Counted from the first letter of the stretch, positions 1 to 7,290 are shown. The stretch: DNA of 10,158 nucleotides from Streptococcus sp. (GCA_030825825.1 JAPJPE010000043.1:1-10158); one strand, 5' to 3'. A program made the numbers and translations. Notes: generated from the letters alone by a model not told the origin.

Positions 1-35
1 CCCTTGATTTACCGGGTATTAATTTGGAGTTTTAA
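1..35 (+). CDS. C-terminal tail of a DUF1149-like protein (partial, 5' end outside window)
   Basis: Reading from base 3, the sequence encodes LDLPGINLEF followed by TAA at 33-35, three bases before the degV start codon. From memory, small DUF1149 proteins of lactic acid bacteria end in a conserved stretch resembling ALDxPGxNLEF. This gene is also a usual upstream neighbour of degV-dapB-cca in streptococci. Only ten codons are visible, so the call rests on that tail and on context. DUF1149 proteins are small and cytoplasmic, and their function is poorly known. The gene's end supplies the TTGGAG ribosome binding site (24-29) of degV. Confidence 0.55.
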   Translation, partial: LDLPGINLEF

Positions 36-38
36 TCA

Positions 39-887
39 ATGAAATTAGCAGTGATTACGGATTCGTCTGCCTATTTACCGCAGCACCTTCTCCATCACGA
101 CGACTTATTTATTTTAGACATTCCGATCTATATCGATGGAGAATCCTATGTGGAAGGGAAGAATCTGACACACGACGAGTTCTACCAAAAGATGGCTGCG
201 TCTAAGGAATTACCAAAGACCAGCCAACCGAGTGTGGCAGCGTTAGAAGAACTCTTATCTGGTTTGACAGCTAAAGGTTATACGCATGCTCTTGGTCTCT
301 TCTTGTCATCAGGCATCTCTGGATTCTACCAAAATATCCAATATTTGAAGGACGAATTTGAAGGCTTAACCGTCGAATTTCCTGACTCAAAAATCACTAG
401 CGCTCCATTAGGAATGATGGTAGAAGATTGCTTGAAATGGGCTGGTGAAGGTCGTTTGTTTGATGAGGTTGTGGCCAATGTCCAACACCAGATTGATGGG
501 ACCACTGCCTATATTATGGTCGATGATTTGAATCACTTGGTCAAGGGGGGACGCCTGTCAAATGGCGCTGCCATCATTGGCAATCTCTTGAGTATCAAGC
601 CGATCCTTCATTTTAATGACCAAGGTGTCATCGAAGTTTTTGAAAAAGTCCGTACGGAAAAGAAAGCTATGAAACGCTTGGTAGAAATCGTTGATGAAGG
701 ACTCACCGGAGGTCATTACCAAGTCTTTATCATCCATGCTAATGTACCTGAAAAAGCCGAAGCGCTTCGTCAGATGTTGGTGGCTGAAGGGGTAGAGGGA
801 GAAATTCCTTTTGCTACCTTTGGAGGCGTGATTGGGACGCACTTAGGTGACCATAGCTTAGCAGTTGGGTATATCCCTATCGTTTAA
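39..887 (+). CDS. DegV family fatty-acid-binding protein (FakB-like)
   Basis: This 282-residue protein has the full length of the DegV family. DegV/FakB proteins bind a long-chain fatty acid and present it to the kinase FakA, which makes acyl-phosphate for membrane phospholipid synthesis in the cytoplasm. Visible motifs are the N-terminal ITDSS (6-10), TSQPS (61-65), SSGISG (90-95), the hallmark KGGRL (169-173) followed by a hydrophobic stretch ending in SIKPIL, and GTHLG (266-270) near the C-terminus. By analogy with S. aureus FakB1, T61, S94, R172 and H268 are the likely residues around the fatty-acid carboxylate. The start is ATG 39, preceded by TTGGAG at 24-29. It sits 3 nt after the upstream stop and 10 nt before dapB, so it is part of the operon. 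Streptococci carry several DegV paralogues and the lipid preference cannot be read here. The family call is sure; FakB function is inferred. Confidence 0.93.
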   Translation: MKLAVITDSSAYLPQHLLHHDDLFILDIPIYIDGESYVEGKNLTHDEFYQKMAASKELPKTSQPSVAALEELLSGLTAKGYTHALGLFLSSGISGFYQNIQYLKDEFEGLTVEFPDSKITSAPLGMMVEDCLKWAGEGRLFDEVVANVQHQIDGTTAYIMVDDLNHLVKGGRLSNGAAIIGNLLSIKPILHFNDQGVIEVFEKVRTEKKAMKRLVEIVDEGLTGGHYQVFIIHANVPEKAEALRQMLVAEGVEGEIPFATFGGVIGTHLGDHSLAVGYIPIV

Positions 888-897
888 GGAGAATTCT

Positions 898-1665
898 ATG
901 TCAATTAAAGTCATTATTGCAGGTTTCAAGGGGAAAATGGGGCAGGCAGCCTATCAGATGGTTTCTGAAGATCCTGAGCTAGAACTAGCTGGCTTGATCG
1001 ATCCATTTACTGATGAGACAGAGGTTGCAGGGGCCCCCGTCTTTAACCGCAAAGAAGATGTCGTAGGTCTAAAGGCAGATGTTTGGGTGGACTTTACCAT
1101 GCCAAAGGTTGCTTACGAGAATACTCGCTTTGCAATTGAAAATGGCTTTGCTCCTGTTGTAGGGACAACTGGCTTTACACCTGAGCAGATTCAAGAATTG
1201 ACAGAGCTTTCTCGTGAAAAGGATTTGGGTGGCTTGATTGCTCCGAACTTTGCTATTGGAGCTGTGCTCTTGATGCAATTTGCAGCGCAAGCTGCCAAGT
1301 ATTTCCCAAATGTGGAAATCGTCGAATTGCACCATGATAAGAAGAAAGATGCACCGAGTGGAACAGCGATTAAGACAGCTGAGCTGATCTCTGAGAAGCG
1401 CAAAAAAATCCAGCAAGGTGCAGCAGATGAAGAAGAGTTGATGTCTGGAGCAAGAGGGGCAGATTTTGAAGGGATGCGCATCCATTCGGTTCGATTGCCT
1501 GGCCTAGTGGCTCACCAAGAGGTGATTTTTGGTAGCCAAGGCGAAGGCTTGACTCTCCGTCATGATTCCTATGATCGTGTTTCCTTCATGACAGGAGTAA
1601 ATCTAGGGATTAAAGAAGTTGTCAAGCGTCATGAGCTTGTCTATGGTTTGGAACACTTACTATGA
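898..1665 (+). CDS. dapB: 4-hydroxy-tetrahydrodipicolinate reductase
   Basis: DapB is the NAD(P)H-dependent reductase of the diaminopimelate/lysine pathway, which in streptococci supplies the lysine of the peptidoglycan stem peptide. The 255-residue protein opens with a Rossmann nucleotide-binding loop (GFKGKMG). It then shows VDFT, VGTTGFT and APNFAIG, and the family signature ELHHDKKKDAPSGTA, with H145 and K149 as the expected catalytic pair (equivalent to E. coli H159 and K163). The C-terminal dimerisation half ends normally. I chose ATG 898 because it has a good AAGGAGAA site at 886-893. The frame stays open to a TTG at 865, but that lies inside degV, has no comparable site and would add 11 residues not seen in the family. 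The site uses the degV stop codon's last bases, and the dapB stop overlaps the cca start (ATGA), so coupling on both sides is likely. Confidence 0.97.
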   Translation: MSIKVIIAGFKGKMGQAAYQMVSEDPELELAGLIDPFTDETEVAGAPVFNRKEDVVGLKADVWVDFTMPKVAYENTRFAIENGFAPVVGTTGFTPEQIQELTELSREKDLGGLIAPNFAIGAVLLMQFAAQAAKYFPNVEIVELHHDKKKDAPSGTAIKTAELISEKRKKIQQGAADEEELMSGARGADFEGMRIHSVRLPGLVAHQEVIFGSQGEGLTLRHDSYDRVSFMTGVNLGIKEVVKRHELVYGLEHLL

Positions 1666-2873
1666 GATTAAAAAAGATGCCTTCTGAGTTTCAGGAGGCT
1701 TTACCAATATTAGAGAAGATTAAAGCAGCTGGTTTTGAGGCCTATTTTGTGGGAGGATCTGTCCGAGATGCTCTTTTGGATCGTCCGATTCACGATGTCG
1801 ATATCGCTTCCTCCTCTTATCCAGAGGAAACCAAGGCGATTTTTGATCGAACAGTAGATATCGGTATCGAACACGGGACCGTCTTGGTTCTTGAAAATGG
1901 TCAAGAATATGAAATTACGACCTTCCGGACGGAGGATGTCTATGTCGATTATCGCCGTCCAAGTTCCGTGTCTTTTGTACGCTCACTAGAAGAAGACCTG
2001 AAGCGCCGTGATTTCACCGTCAATGCCTTTGCCTTAAATGAAAAAGGAGAGATTGTCGATCTCTTTCATGGGTTAGCAGATTTAGAAAACAAGGTTCTTC
2101 GGGCGGTTGGGCTTCCTCATGAACGCTTTCATGAAGATGCGCTCCGCATCATGCGAGGCTTTCGTTTTCAAGCCAGTCTTGGCTTTGAATTAGAAGCAGA
2201 AACCTTTGATGCTATGAAGGAGTGTGCTCCTTTGCTAGAGAAGATCTCTGTTGAGCGCACTTTCATCGAGTTTGATAAGCTCTTACTTTCTCCATATTGG
2301 AGACAAGGCTTGGAGGCCATGCTTGCAAGCAAAGCCTATCACTATCTGCCAGAGATGAAGGATCGCAAAGAAGCACTTGAGCGTTTGTTTGACATAGAGC
2401 TTGAATTTACCTTTTCAACTTCTGAGCAAGCTTGGGCTGCTCTGGTTTTAGCACTAGACATCCAAGATATTCCAAAATTCTTTAAAAAATGGAAGACCTC
2501 AAGAGACTTTGCCAAGACGGTGGAGCAGATCGTGGAGATTCTTAAGCTTAGAGAAAAAGGAAGTCTAGACAAGCGTGCATGTTACAAGTATGAGAAGCGC
2601 TTGTTGCTAGTGGCGGAAGAGCTCCGGGAAGCGTATGCCTTGAGTGTAGATTATTTGGCGATTGAGCGTGTCTATGATAGCTTGACCATTCATGATAAGC
2701 ACGAAGTGGTGGTCAATGGTGGCATGCTGATCAAAGAATACGGCTTTCAACCTGGTCCAGCCTTGGGAGAGATTTTGACAAAGATCGAATACGCCATTGT
2801 CGATGGGGAGCTGGCCAATGAAAAAGAAGCCATCATTGCCTATATCCAGCAAGTAAAAGAGGAGGAAAAATGA
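1662..2873 (+). CDS. cca: CCA tRNA nucleotidyltransferase (class II CCA-adding enzyme)
   Basis: This enzyme adds or repairs the 3'-CCA end of tRNAs from CTP and ATP without a template. The 403-residue protein has the polymerase-beta-like head: GGSVRD at 31-36, the metal-binding DVD at 45-47, RRDFTVNAFA around 115-124 (motif B) and EDALRIMRGFRFQA from 158 (EDxxR motif and helical neck). A long helical body and tail for the tRNA follow. Length fits the roughly 400-residue Firmicute enzymes, and the full head suggests it adds both C and A. The start at ATG 1662 overlaps the dapB stop as ATGA. An in-frame ATG at 1677 is possible, but pneumococcal Cca, as I recall it, begins with the same MRLxxMPSEF pattern. 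The upstream ribosome binding site is weak, so translation probably depends on ribosomes finishing dapB. Its own stop overlaps the next gene as ATGA. Confidence 0.97.
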   Translation: MRLKKMPSEFQEALPILEKIKAAGFEAYFVGGSVRDALLDRPIHDVDIASSSYPEETKAIFDRTVDIGIEHGTVLVLENGQEYEITTFRTEDVYVDYRRPSSVSFVRSLEEDLKRRDFTVNAFALNEKGEIVDLFHGLADLENKVLRAVGLPHERFHEDALRIMRGFRFQASLGFELEAETFDAMKECAPLLEKISVERTFIEFDKLLLSPYWRQGLEAMLASKAYHYLPEMKDRKEALERLFDIELEFTFSTSEQAWAALVLALDIQDIPKFFKKWKTSRDFAKTVEQIVEILKLREKGSLDKRACYKYEKRLLLVAEELREAYALSVDYLAIERVYDSLTIHDKHEVVVNGGMLIKEYGFQPGPALGEILTKIEYAIVDGELANEKEAIIAYIQQVKEEEK

Positions 2874-4738
2874 GCGATTTTATTGTCGAGAAATTAACCA
2901 AATCTGTCGGAGATAAGACCGTCTTTCGTGAGATTTCCTTTATTATTCACGACTTGGATCGGATTGGATTGATCGGGGTCAATGGGACTGGAAAAACCAC
3001 TCTGTTAGATGTCTTGTCAGGTCGCTCTGGCTTTGATGGAGATGTGAGTCCTTTTTCTGCCAAGAGTGATTATACGATTGGTTACTTGACGCAGGAGCCA
3101 GACTTTGATGATCATAAGACAGTTCTGGATACAGTATTGTCCAGTGATTTGCGGGAAATGCAGCTGATCCGTGACTATGAATTCTTGATGGCAGATTACC
3201 GAGAAGAGAACCAAGCACGTCTGGAAAAGGTGATGGCGGAGATGGATTCACTCAATGCTTGGGAAATCGAGAGTCAGGTCAAGACAGTCCTTTCAAAACT
3301 TGGGATTGAAGACTTGAATGCAAAAGTTGGAGATCTATCTGGAGGCTTGCGTCGACGGGTACAGCTGGCCCAGGTATTGCTTTCTCACCACGACCTGCTC
3401 TTGTTAGATGAGCCAACCAACCACCTAGATATTGATACCATCGAATGGCTGACCAATTTCTTGAAGAACTCTAAGAAAACCGTGCTCTTCATTACCCACG
3501 ATCGTTATTTCTTGGATAATATCTCGACACGGATCTTTGAGTTGGATCGAGCTAGCTTGATCGAGTATCAGGGCAACTACCAGGATTATGTTCGCTTAAA
3601 GGCTGAGCAAGACGAGCGTGATGCAGCCCTTCTTCATAAGAAGCAGCAACTCTATAAGCAGGAGTTGACCTGGATGCGGAGGCAACCCCAGGCGCGTGCG
3701 ACCAAGCAACAGGCTCGGATCAATCGTTTCCATGATCTTAAGCAAGACTTGTCTGGGCAAAGCAATCAGACGGATCTAGAGATGAACTTTGAGACCAGCC
3801 GGATCGGAAAGAAAGTCATCGAGTTTAAGAATGTGAGTTTTGCTTTTGAAAATAAGCCGATTTTACAAGACTTTAACCTCTTAGTGCAAAATAAGGACCG
3901 CATCGGGATCGTCGGGGATAATGGTGTCGGTAAATCGACCCTACTTAATCTGATCGCTGAGCGACTCCAGCCTCAGTCAGGGCAAGTGATCATTGGGGAA
4001 ACCGTGAGGGTGGCTTATTTCTCTCAACAGATCGATGGCTTAGATGAGAGCAAGCGCGTGATTAATTTCTTACAAGAGGTTGCGGAGGAAGTCAAGACGA
4101 CTGTTGGAACAACTTCAATCGCTGATCTCTTGGAGCAATTTCTCTTCCCACGCTCTATGCATGGAACTTTGATCGAGAAACTCTCCGGTGGGGAGAAGAA
4201 GCGCCTCTTTCTCTTGAAACTCTTGATTGAAAAACCCAATGTGCTTCTTCTCGACGAGCCGACCAATGACTTGGATATCGCTACCCTGACGGTTTTGGAA
4301 AACTTCCTTCAAAACTTTGGTGGTCCAGTTATTACCGTTAGTCACGACCGTTATTTCCTAGATAAGGTCGCGAGTAAAATCCTCGCTTTTGAAAATGGGG
4401 GCATTCGTGAGTTCTTTGGCAATTATACGGATTATTTAGATGAAAAAGCCTTTGAAGCAGCCCAGGTAACGGCTAGTCAAAAGATTGAAAAAGAGAAGCC
4501 TGTCAAGCCAAAAGAAGAGAAGAAGCGCATGAGCTACATGGAGAAGCAAGAGTGGGCAAGTATTGAGGCAGATATCGAAGCGATTGAAAATCGAATTGCA
4601 GAGATTGAAGTGGAGATGAATGAAAACGGCTCTGACTTTGGCAAGTTGTCAGCCCTTCAAAAAGAACTAGATCAGGAAAACGAGCGTCTACTTGAAAAGT
4701 ATGATCGTTATGATTACCTAAGTGAATTAGATGAATAA
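2870..4738 (+). CDS. ABC-F family ATPase, Uup/YfmR-like ribosome-associated factor
   Basis: ABC-F proteins have no membrane domain; they bind the ribosomal E site and relieve stalling or, in other subfamilies, give antibiotic resistance. This 622-residue protein has two ATPase domains. The first has Walker A at 36-43, LSGG at 156-159 and DEPTNHLD at 180-187, with E181 as catalytic base. The second has Walker A at 349-356, LSGGE at 438-442 and DEPTNDLD at 462-469, with E463. Between them is the basic ABC-F linker (around TWMRRQPQARATKQQARINR), which contacts P-site tRNA in the family. Residues from about 538 to 622 form a Lys/Glu-rich charged coiled coil, the C-terminal domain typical of Uup and B. 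subtilis YfmR. That tail points to a housekeeping stall-relief factor rather than a resistance protein. ATG 2870 overlaps the cca stop and has a strong GGAGG at 2861-2865. The subfamily call is by architecture only. Confidence 0.92.
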   Translation: MSDFIVEKLTKSVGDKTVFREISFIIHDLDRIGLIGVNGTGKTTLLDVLSGRSGFDGDVSPFSAKSDYTIGYLTQEPDFDDHKTVLDTVLSSDLREMQLIRDYEFLMADYREENQARLEKVMAEMDSLNAWEIESQVKTVLSKLGIEDLNAKVGDLSGGLRRRVQLAQVLLSHHDLLLLDEPTNHLDIDTIEWLTNFLKNSKKTVLFITHDRYFLDNISTRIFELDRASLIEYQGNYQDYVRLKAEQDERDAALLHKKQQLYKQELTWMRRQPQARATKQQARINRFHDLKQDLSGQSNQTDLEMNFETSRIGKKVIEFKNVSFAFENKPILQDFNLLVQNKDRIGIVGDNGVGKSTLLNLIAERLQPQSGQVIIGETVRVAYFSQQIDGLDESKRVINFLQEVAEEVKTTVGTTSIADLLEQFLFPRSMHGTLIEKLSGGEKKRLFLLKLLIEKPNVLLLDEPTNDLDIATLTVLENFLQNFGGPVITVSHDRYFLDKVASKILAFENGGIREFFGNYTDYLDEKAFEAAQVTASQKIEKEKPVKPKEEKKRMSYMEKQEWASIEADIEAIENRIAEIEVEMNENGSDFGKLSALQKELDQENERLLEKYDRYDYLSELDE

Positions 4739-4747
4739 GGAGGCCCT

Positions 4748-5266
4748 ATGAATCAATTGAATCGCATATCTCTTGGAATTTCAGCTACTATGTTTACCAT
4801 TATTGGTATTGTCTTGTTTATCAATCCCATTGAGCACATCGGCTCTTTTAGCTGGTTGATCTCCTGTGGCTTCTTTTTAATCTCTTTTTCACGCTTCTCA
4901 CGCTATTACCGATTGCGTCAGTCAGGTATTATCAAGCAGCAACAGCTCTTTCACAGTATGGTTGCCTTGGTGTTCGCGGTTTACTTGCTACTATATGGCT
5001 ACAAGACCTTACCGATTGTCTTCCCAGTCACCTTAGGGATTTGGCTGATCTATCGCTCCGTTTTAAATTTCCGAAAAGCCAACTTCTATTCCAAGAAGAT
5101 TGAAGAGCTTTCCAAGCGCTATATTTTCTTTGCCTTGGTGCAGCTCTTTATCGGCTTGTTCTTAATTGTCAGTCCATTATCAATCAGTGTCATTCTCCTG
5201 AATATTATTGGTTTGATTTTCCTGCTTCTAGGACTTCAATCCTTTAGCCTCTTACTAAAAAGTTAA
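4748..5266 (+). CDS. DUF308 (HdeD-like) six-helix membrane protein
   Basis: This is a small hydrophobic protein of 172 residues with about six predicted transmembrane helices, near residues 8-26, 31-49, 66-84, 86-105, 125-145 and 147-168. They are arranged as pairs separated by short basic loops (for example SRYYRLRQSG and NFRKANFYSKK). That pattern and length fit the DUF308/HdeD-like family. In E. coli, HdeD is linked to acid resistance, but no biochemical function is established for the streptococcal members. The ribosome binding site AAGGAGG (4737-4743) begins within the stop codon of the ABC-F gene, so it is the last gene of the operon and probably coupled to it. No intrinsic terminator follows, so some transcription may run on into the glucokinase gene. 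The membrane nature is clear and the family call is moderate. Confidence 0.8.
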   Translation: MNQLNRISLGISATMFTIIGIVLFINPIEHIGSFSWLISCGFFLISFSRFSRYYRLRQSGIIKQQQLFHSMVALVFAVYLLLYGYKTLPIVFPVTLGIWLIYRSVLNFRKANFYSKKIEELSKRYIFFALVQLFIGLFLIVSPLSISVILLNIIGLIFLLLGLQSFSLLLKS

Positions 5267-5277
5267 GAAAAGTTACG

Positions 5278-5291
5278 TGCAAACCTTTGCA
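5278..5291. promoter_or_regulatory. Operator-like dyad over the glucokinase -35 box
   Basis: TGCAAACCTTTGCA is a perfect 6-bp inverted repeat (TGCAAA/TTTGCA) around a central CC. It covers the -35 hexamer of the glucokinase promoter. Its half-sites resemble LacI/GalR-family operators such as those described for MalR in streptococci. It deviates from the CcpA cre consensus TGWAANCGNTNWCA at three positions, including the central G. A matching dyad lies 42 bp downstream at 5320-5333. Binding by any regulator is inferred. Confidence 0.45.
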
Positions 5292-5314
5292 TTTATCTAA
5301 AAGTCTGATATAAT
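5287..5314 (+). promoter_or_regulatory. Glucokinase promoter (extended -10)
   Basis: A TTGCAT -35 element (5287-5292) is followed by a 16-bp spacer and a perfect TATAAT (5309-5314). The TG at 5306-5307 forms the extended -10 motif TGATATAAT. The predicted start point is near 5321. This would give a leader of about 32 nt before ATG 5353, with AAGGAG at 5341-5346. The promoter separates glucokinase from the upstream operon. Confidence 0.85.
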
Positions 5315-5319
5315 AGAAC

Positions 5320-5333
5320 TGTAAGTGTTTACA
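5320..5333. promoter_or_regulatory. cre-like dyad at the predicted glucokinase transcription start
   Basis: TGTAAGTGTTTACA has perfect TGTAA/TTACA arms around GTGT. It matches the CcpA cre consensus TGWAANCGNTNWCA at every fixed position except the central C, which is T here. Its location just downstream of the -10 box, over the predicted start point, is where a bound repressor would block initiation. The central CG is the best-conserved part of known cre sites, so the mismatch lowers confidence in CcpA itself. A related LacI-family protein is also possible. Confidence 0.5.
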
Positions 5334-5352
5334 AGTTTGAAAGGAGTTACAG

Positions 5353-6312
5353 ATGTCTAAAAAAATTATTGGGATTGACCTTGGAGGAACTTCCATCAAG
5401 TTTGCCATTCTTACCTTGGATGGAGAAGTTCAAGAAAAATGGTCTATTAAAACAAATATCTTGGATGAAGGCAGCCATATCGTAGATGATATGATCGAAT
5501 CAATCGCGCATCGTTTAAAGATGCTCGAGCTTGATGCTTCTGAGTTCCAAGGAATTGGAATGGGTTCACCTGGTGTCGTTGACCGTGAAAAAGGTACAGT
5601 TATCGGTGCCTACAACTTGAACTGGAAGACGCTTCAACCAGTTAAAGAAAAGATCGAAAGTGCCCTTCATATTCCATTCTTCATTGATAACGATGCCAAC
5701 GTTGCTGCTTTGGGTGAACGTTGGAAAGGAGCTGGTGAAAACCAACCTGATGTTGTCTTCATGACACTTGGTACAGGTGTTGGCGGTGGTATCGTCGCTG
5801 AAGGTCGTCTCTTGCACGGTGTGCGTGGAGCTGCTGGGGAACTTGGTCACATCACGGTTGACTTTGATGATCCAATCCAATGTACCTGTGGTAAAAAAGG
5901 CTGTCTTGAAACGGTCGCCTCAGCAACAGGAATCGTTAACTTGACTCGTCGTTATGCAGATGAGTACGAAGGGGACTCTCAATTGAAAGTCTTGATCGAC
6001 AATGGTGAAGAAGTGACAGCTAAAACGGTCTTTGATCTAGCAAAAGAGGGTGACGCTCTTGCTTTGATCGTTTATAAGAACTTCTCACGTTACCTTGGAC
6101 TTGCTGCAGCCAATATTGGTTCAACCTTGAACCCGTCTAAGATCGTTATCGGTGGTGGGGTATCTGCTGCTGGAGACTTCCTCTTGGATGGTGTGCGCAA
6201 GGTCTTTGAAGAAAACTCATTCCCACAAGTACGTGAATCTACTCAATTGGCGCTTGCTACTTTGGGAAATGATGCGGGTGTCATCGGTGCCGCATCTCTA
6301 GTATTACAATAA
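5353..6312 (+). CDS. glk: ROK-family glucokinase
   Basis: This enzyme phosphorylates intracellular glucose with ATP to glucose-6-phosphate. It is the entry to glycolysis for glucose released from disaccharides or taken up without the phosphotransferase system. The 319-residue protein has the phosphate-binding loop DLGGTSIKF near its start, GMGSPGVVD, and DNDAN at 112-116, with D114 the likely catalytic base. It also has GTGVGGGI and the ROK zinc signature, with H166, C177, C179 and C184 as probable zinc ligands and E163 and E186 at the sugar site. There is no N-terminal helix-turn-helix, so it is a kinase and not a ROK repressor. In pneumococcus the equivalent gene is the MLST locus gki. The start ATG 5353 has AAGGAG at 5341-5346. 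It has its own promoter with two operator-like dyads and a strong terminator, so it is probably monocistronic and sugar-regulated. Confidence 0.96.
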   Translation: MSKKIIGIDLGGTSIKFAILTLDGEVQEKWSIKTNILDEGSHIVDDMIESIAHRLKMLELDASEFQGIGMGSPGVVDREKGTVIGAYNLNWKTLQPVKEKIESALHIPFFIDNDANVAALGERWKGAGENQPDVVFMTLGTGVGGGIVAEGRLLHGVRGAAGELGHITVDFDDPIQCTCGKKGCLETVASATGIVNLTRRYADEYEGDSQLKVLIDNGEEVTAKTVFDLAKEGDALALIVYKNFSRYLGLAAANIGSTLNPSKIVIGGGVSAAGDFLLDGVRKVFEENSFPQVRESTQLALATLGNDAGVIGAASLVLQ

Positions 6313-6316
6313 GATT

Positions 6317-6346
6317 AAAAGGAGATTTCCCTCTCCTTTTTTCTTT
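6317..6346 (+). terminator. Intrinsic terminator after glucokinase
   Basis: AAAAGGAGA (6317-6325) pairs perfectly with TCTCCTTTT (6332-6340) across a six-base TTTCCC loop. A T-rich tail, TTCTTT, follows. The 9-bp stem begins 4 nt after the glucokinase stop codon. Its tail runs into the upstream part of the thyA promoter. Confidence 0.88.
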
Positions 6347-6352
6347 ATCCTG

Positions 6353-6361
6353 TGATATAAT
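6353..6361 (+). promoter_or_regulatory. thyA promoter (extended -10, weak -35)
   Basis: TGATATAAT at 6353-6361 is the same extended -10 motif as at glucokinase. At the usual 16-17 bp distance there is no recognisable -35, only the downstream arm and T-tail of the preceding terminator. Extended -10 promoters can work without a -35. The predicted start is near 6368, leaving a leader of about 23 nt that carries the ribosome binding site AAGGAGG (6380-6386). Confidence 0.72.
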
Positions 6362-6390
6362 GAAGGCAATAGTAGATTAAAGGAGGAGAT

Positions 6391-7230
6391 ATGACAAAAG
6401 CAGATACGATTTTTAAAGAGTATATTCGGAAAATCATGGAAGAAGGTGTTTGGTCTGAACAGGCCCGACCTAAATACAAGGATGGCAGAACGGCCAACTC
6501 CAAATACATCACGGGTGCCTTTATGGAGTTTGATCTTGCAAAAGGGGAGTTTCCTATTACAACCCTTCGTCCTATTGCTATTAAATCAGCCATCAAAGAG
6601 ATGCTCTGGATCTACCAGGATCAGTCGAATAGCTTAGACCTGTTAGAAGATAAATACAATGTCCACTACTGGAATGACTGGGAAGTAGGGGATAGTCGTA
6701 CCATCGGTCAGCGCTATGGTGCTGTTGTCAAAAAGCATGACATTACCAAAAAAATCCTCAAACAATTAGAAGCCAATCCTTGGAATCGCCGCAACATTAT
6801 CTCGCTCTGGGATTATGATGCCTTTGAGGAGACCGACGGACTCTTACCATGTGCATTTCAAACCATGTTTGACGTGAGGCGGGTTGATGGAGAGATTTAT
6901 CTAGATGCGACCCTGACCCAGCGTTCAAATGATATGTTGGTAGCCCACCATATCAATGCCATGCAATATGTAGCTCTTCAGATGATGATTGCCAAGCACT
7001 TTGGCTGGAAGGTTGGAAAGTTCTTTTACTTCATTAATAACCTTCATATTTATGATAATCAATTTGAACAGGCTGAAGAGTTACTCCGTCGGGAGCCTTC
7101 AGATTGTCAGCCACATTTGGTTTTGAATGTACCAGATGGAACCAATTTCTTTGACATCAAACCAGAAGATTTTGAACTGGTCGATTACGATCCAGTGAAG
7201 CCACAATTGAAGTTCGATCTTGCCATTTAG
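6391..7230 (+). CDS. thyA: Thymidylate synthase (ThyA type)
   Basis: ThyA converts dUMP to dTMP using 5,10-methylene-tetrahydrofolate as one-carbon donor and reductant, in the cytoplasm. The 279-residue protein has the nucleophile in LLPCAFQ, with C154 as the active-site cysteine. It also shows QRYG, the NPWNRRNIIS stretch (phosphate-binding arginines from the partner subunit), TQRSNDMLVA and NNLHIYDNQ (uracil and sugar recognition), and a normal C-terminal end, KFDLAI. The residue after the cysteine is Ala, where E. coli and most enzymes have His. I recall the same sequence in other streptococci, so it looks like a lineage trait, not damage. The start is ATG 6391, with AAGGAGG ending four bases upstream. 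It has its own promoter just after the glucokinase terminator. Three stop codons follow in frame (TAG TAA TAA, 7228-7236). Confidence 0.97.
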   Translation: MTKADTIFKEYIRKIMEEGVWSEQARPKYKDGRTANSKYITGAFMEFDLAKGEFPITTLRPIAIKSAIKEMLWIYQDQSNSLDLLEDKYNVHYWNDWEVGDSRTIGQRYGAVVKKHDITKKILKQLEANPWNRRNIISLWDYDAFEETDGLLPCAFQTMFDVRRVDGEIYLDATLTQRSNDMLVAHHINAMQYVALQMMIAKHFGWKVGKFFYFINNLHIYDNQFEQAEELLRREPSDCQPHLVLNVPDGTNFFDIKPEDFELVDYDPVKPQLKFDLAI

Positions 7231-7236
7231 TAATAA

Positions 7237-7260
7237 ATCAAGGTTTTTTGATGCCTTGAT
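7237..7260 (+). terminator. Weak hairpin after thyA, possible terminator
   Basis: ATCAAGG (7237-7243) and CCTTGAT (7254-7260) form a 7-bp inverted repeat starting right after the tandem stops. The T-run lies in the loop and no U-tract follows the 3' arm, so it is not a standard intrinsic terminator. It may act as a weak stop or as mRNA end protection. No better terminator is visible before the next promoter. Confidence 0.35.
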
Positions 7261-7290
7261 CAATTGGTAAAATCCTTTTAGAATTAAAAC

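Noticed and set aside
1..42. An open frame from base 1 ending in TGA at 40-42, which would overlap the degV start as ATGA
   Set aside because: The competing frame from base 3 gives a PGINLEF tail and TAA at 33-35, which fits the DUF1149 family that usually lies here; the overlap frame has no family-like sequence.
865..897. An upstream TTG start extending dapB by 11 residues
   Set aside because: It lies inside degV, has no good ribosome binding site, and the ATG at 898 has AAGGAGAA and gives the normal 255-residue protein.
3685..3740. The ABC-F protein as an antibiotic-resistance (ARE) factor
   Set aside because: The charged C-terminal coiled coil and the core operon position fit the housekeeping Uup/YfmR type; nothing suggests a long resistance-type linker or mobile context.
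5566..5880. A 104-residue open frame on the - strand inside glucokinase
   Set aside because: It is a shadow of a clearly functional gene, with no start signals and no recognisable domain.
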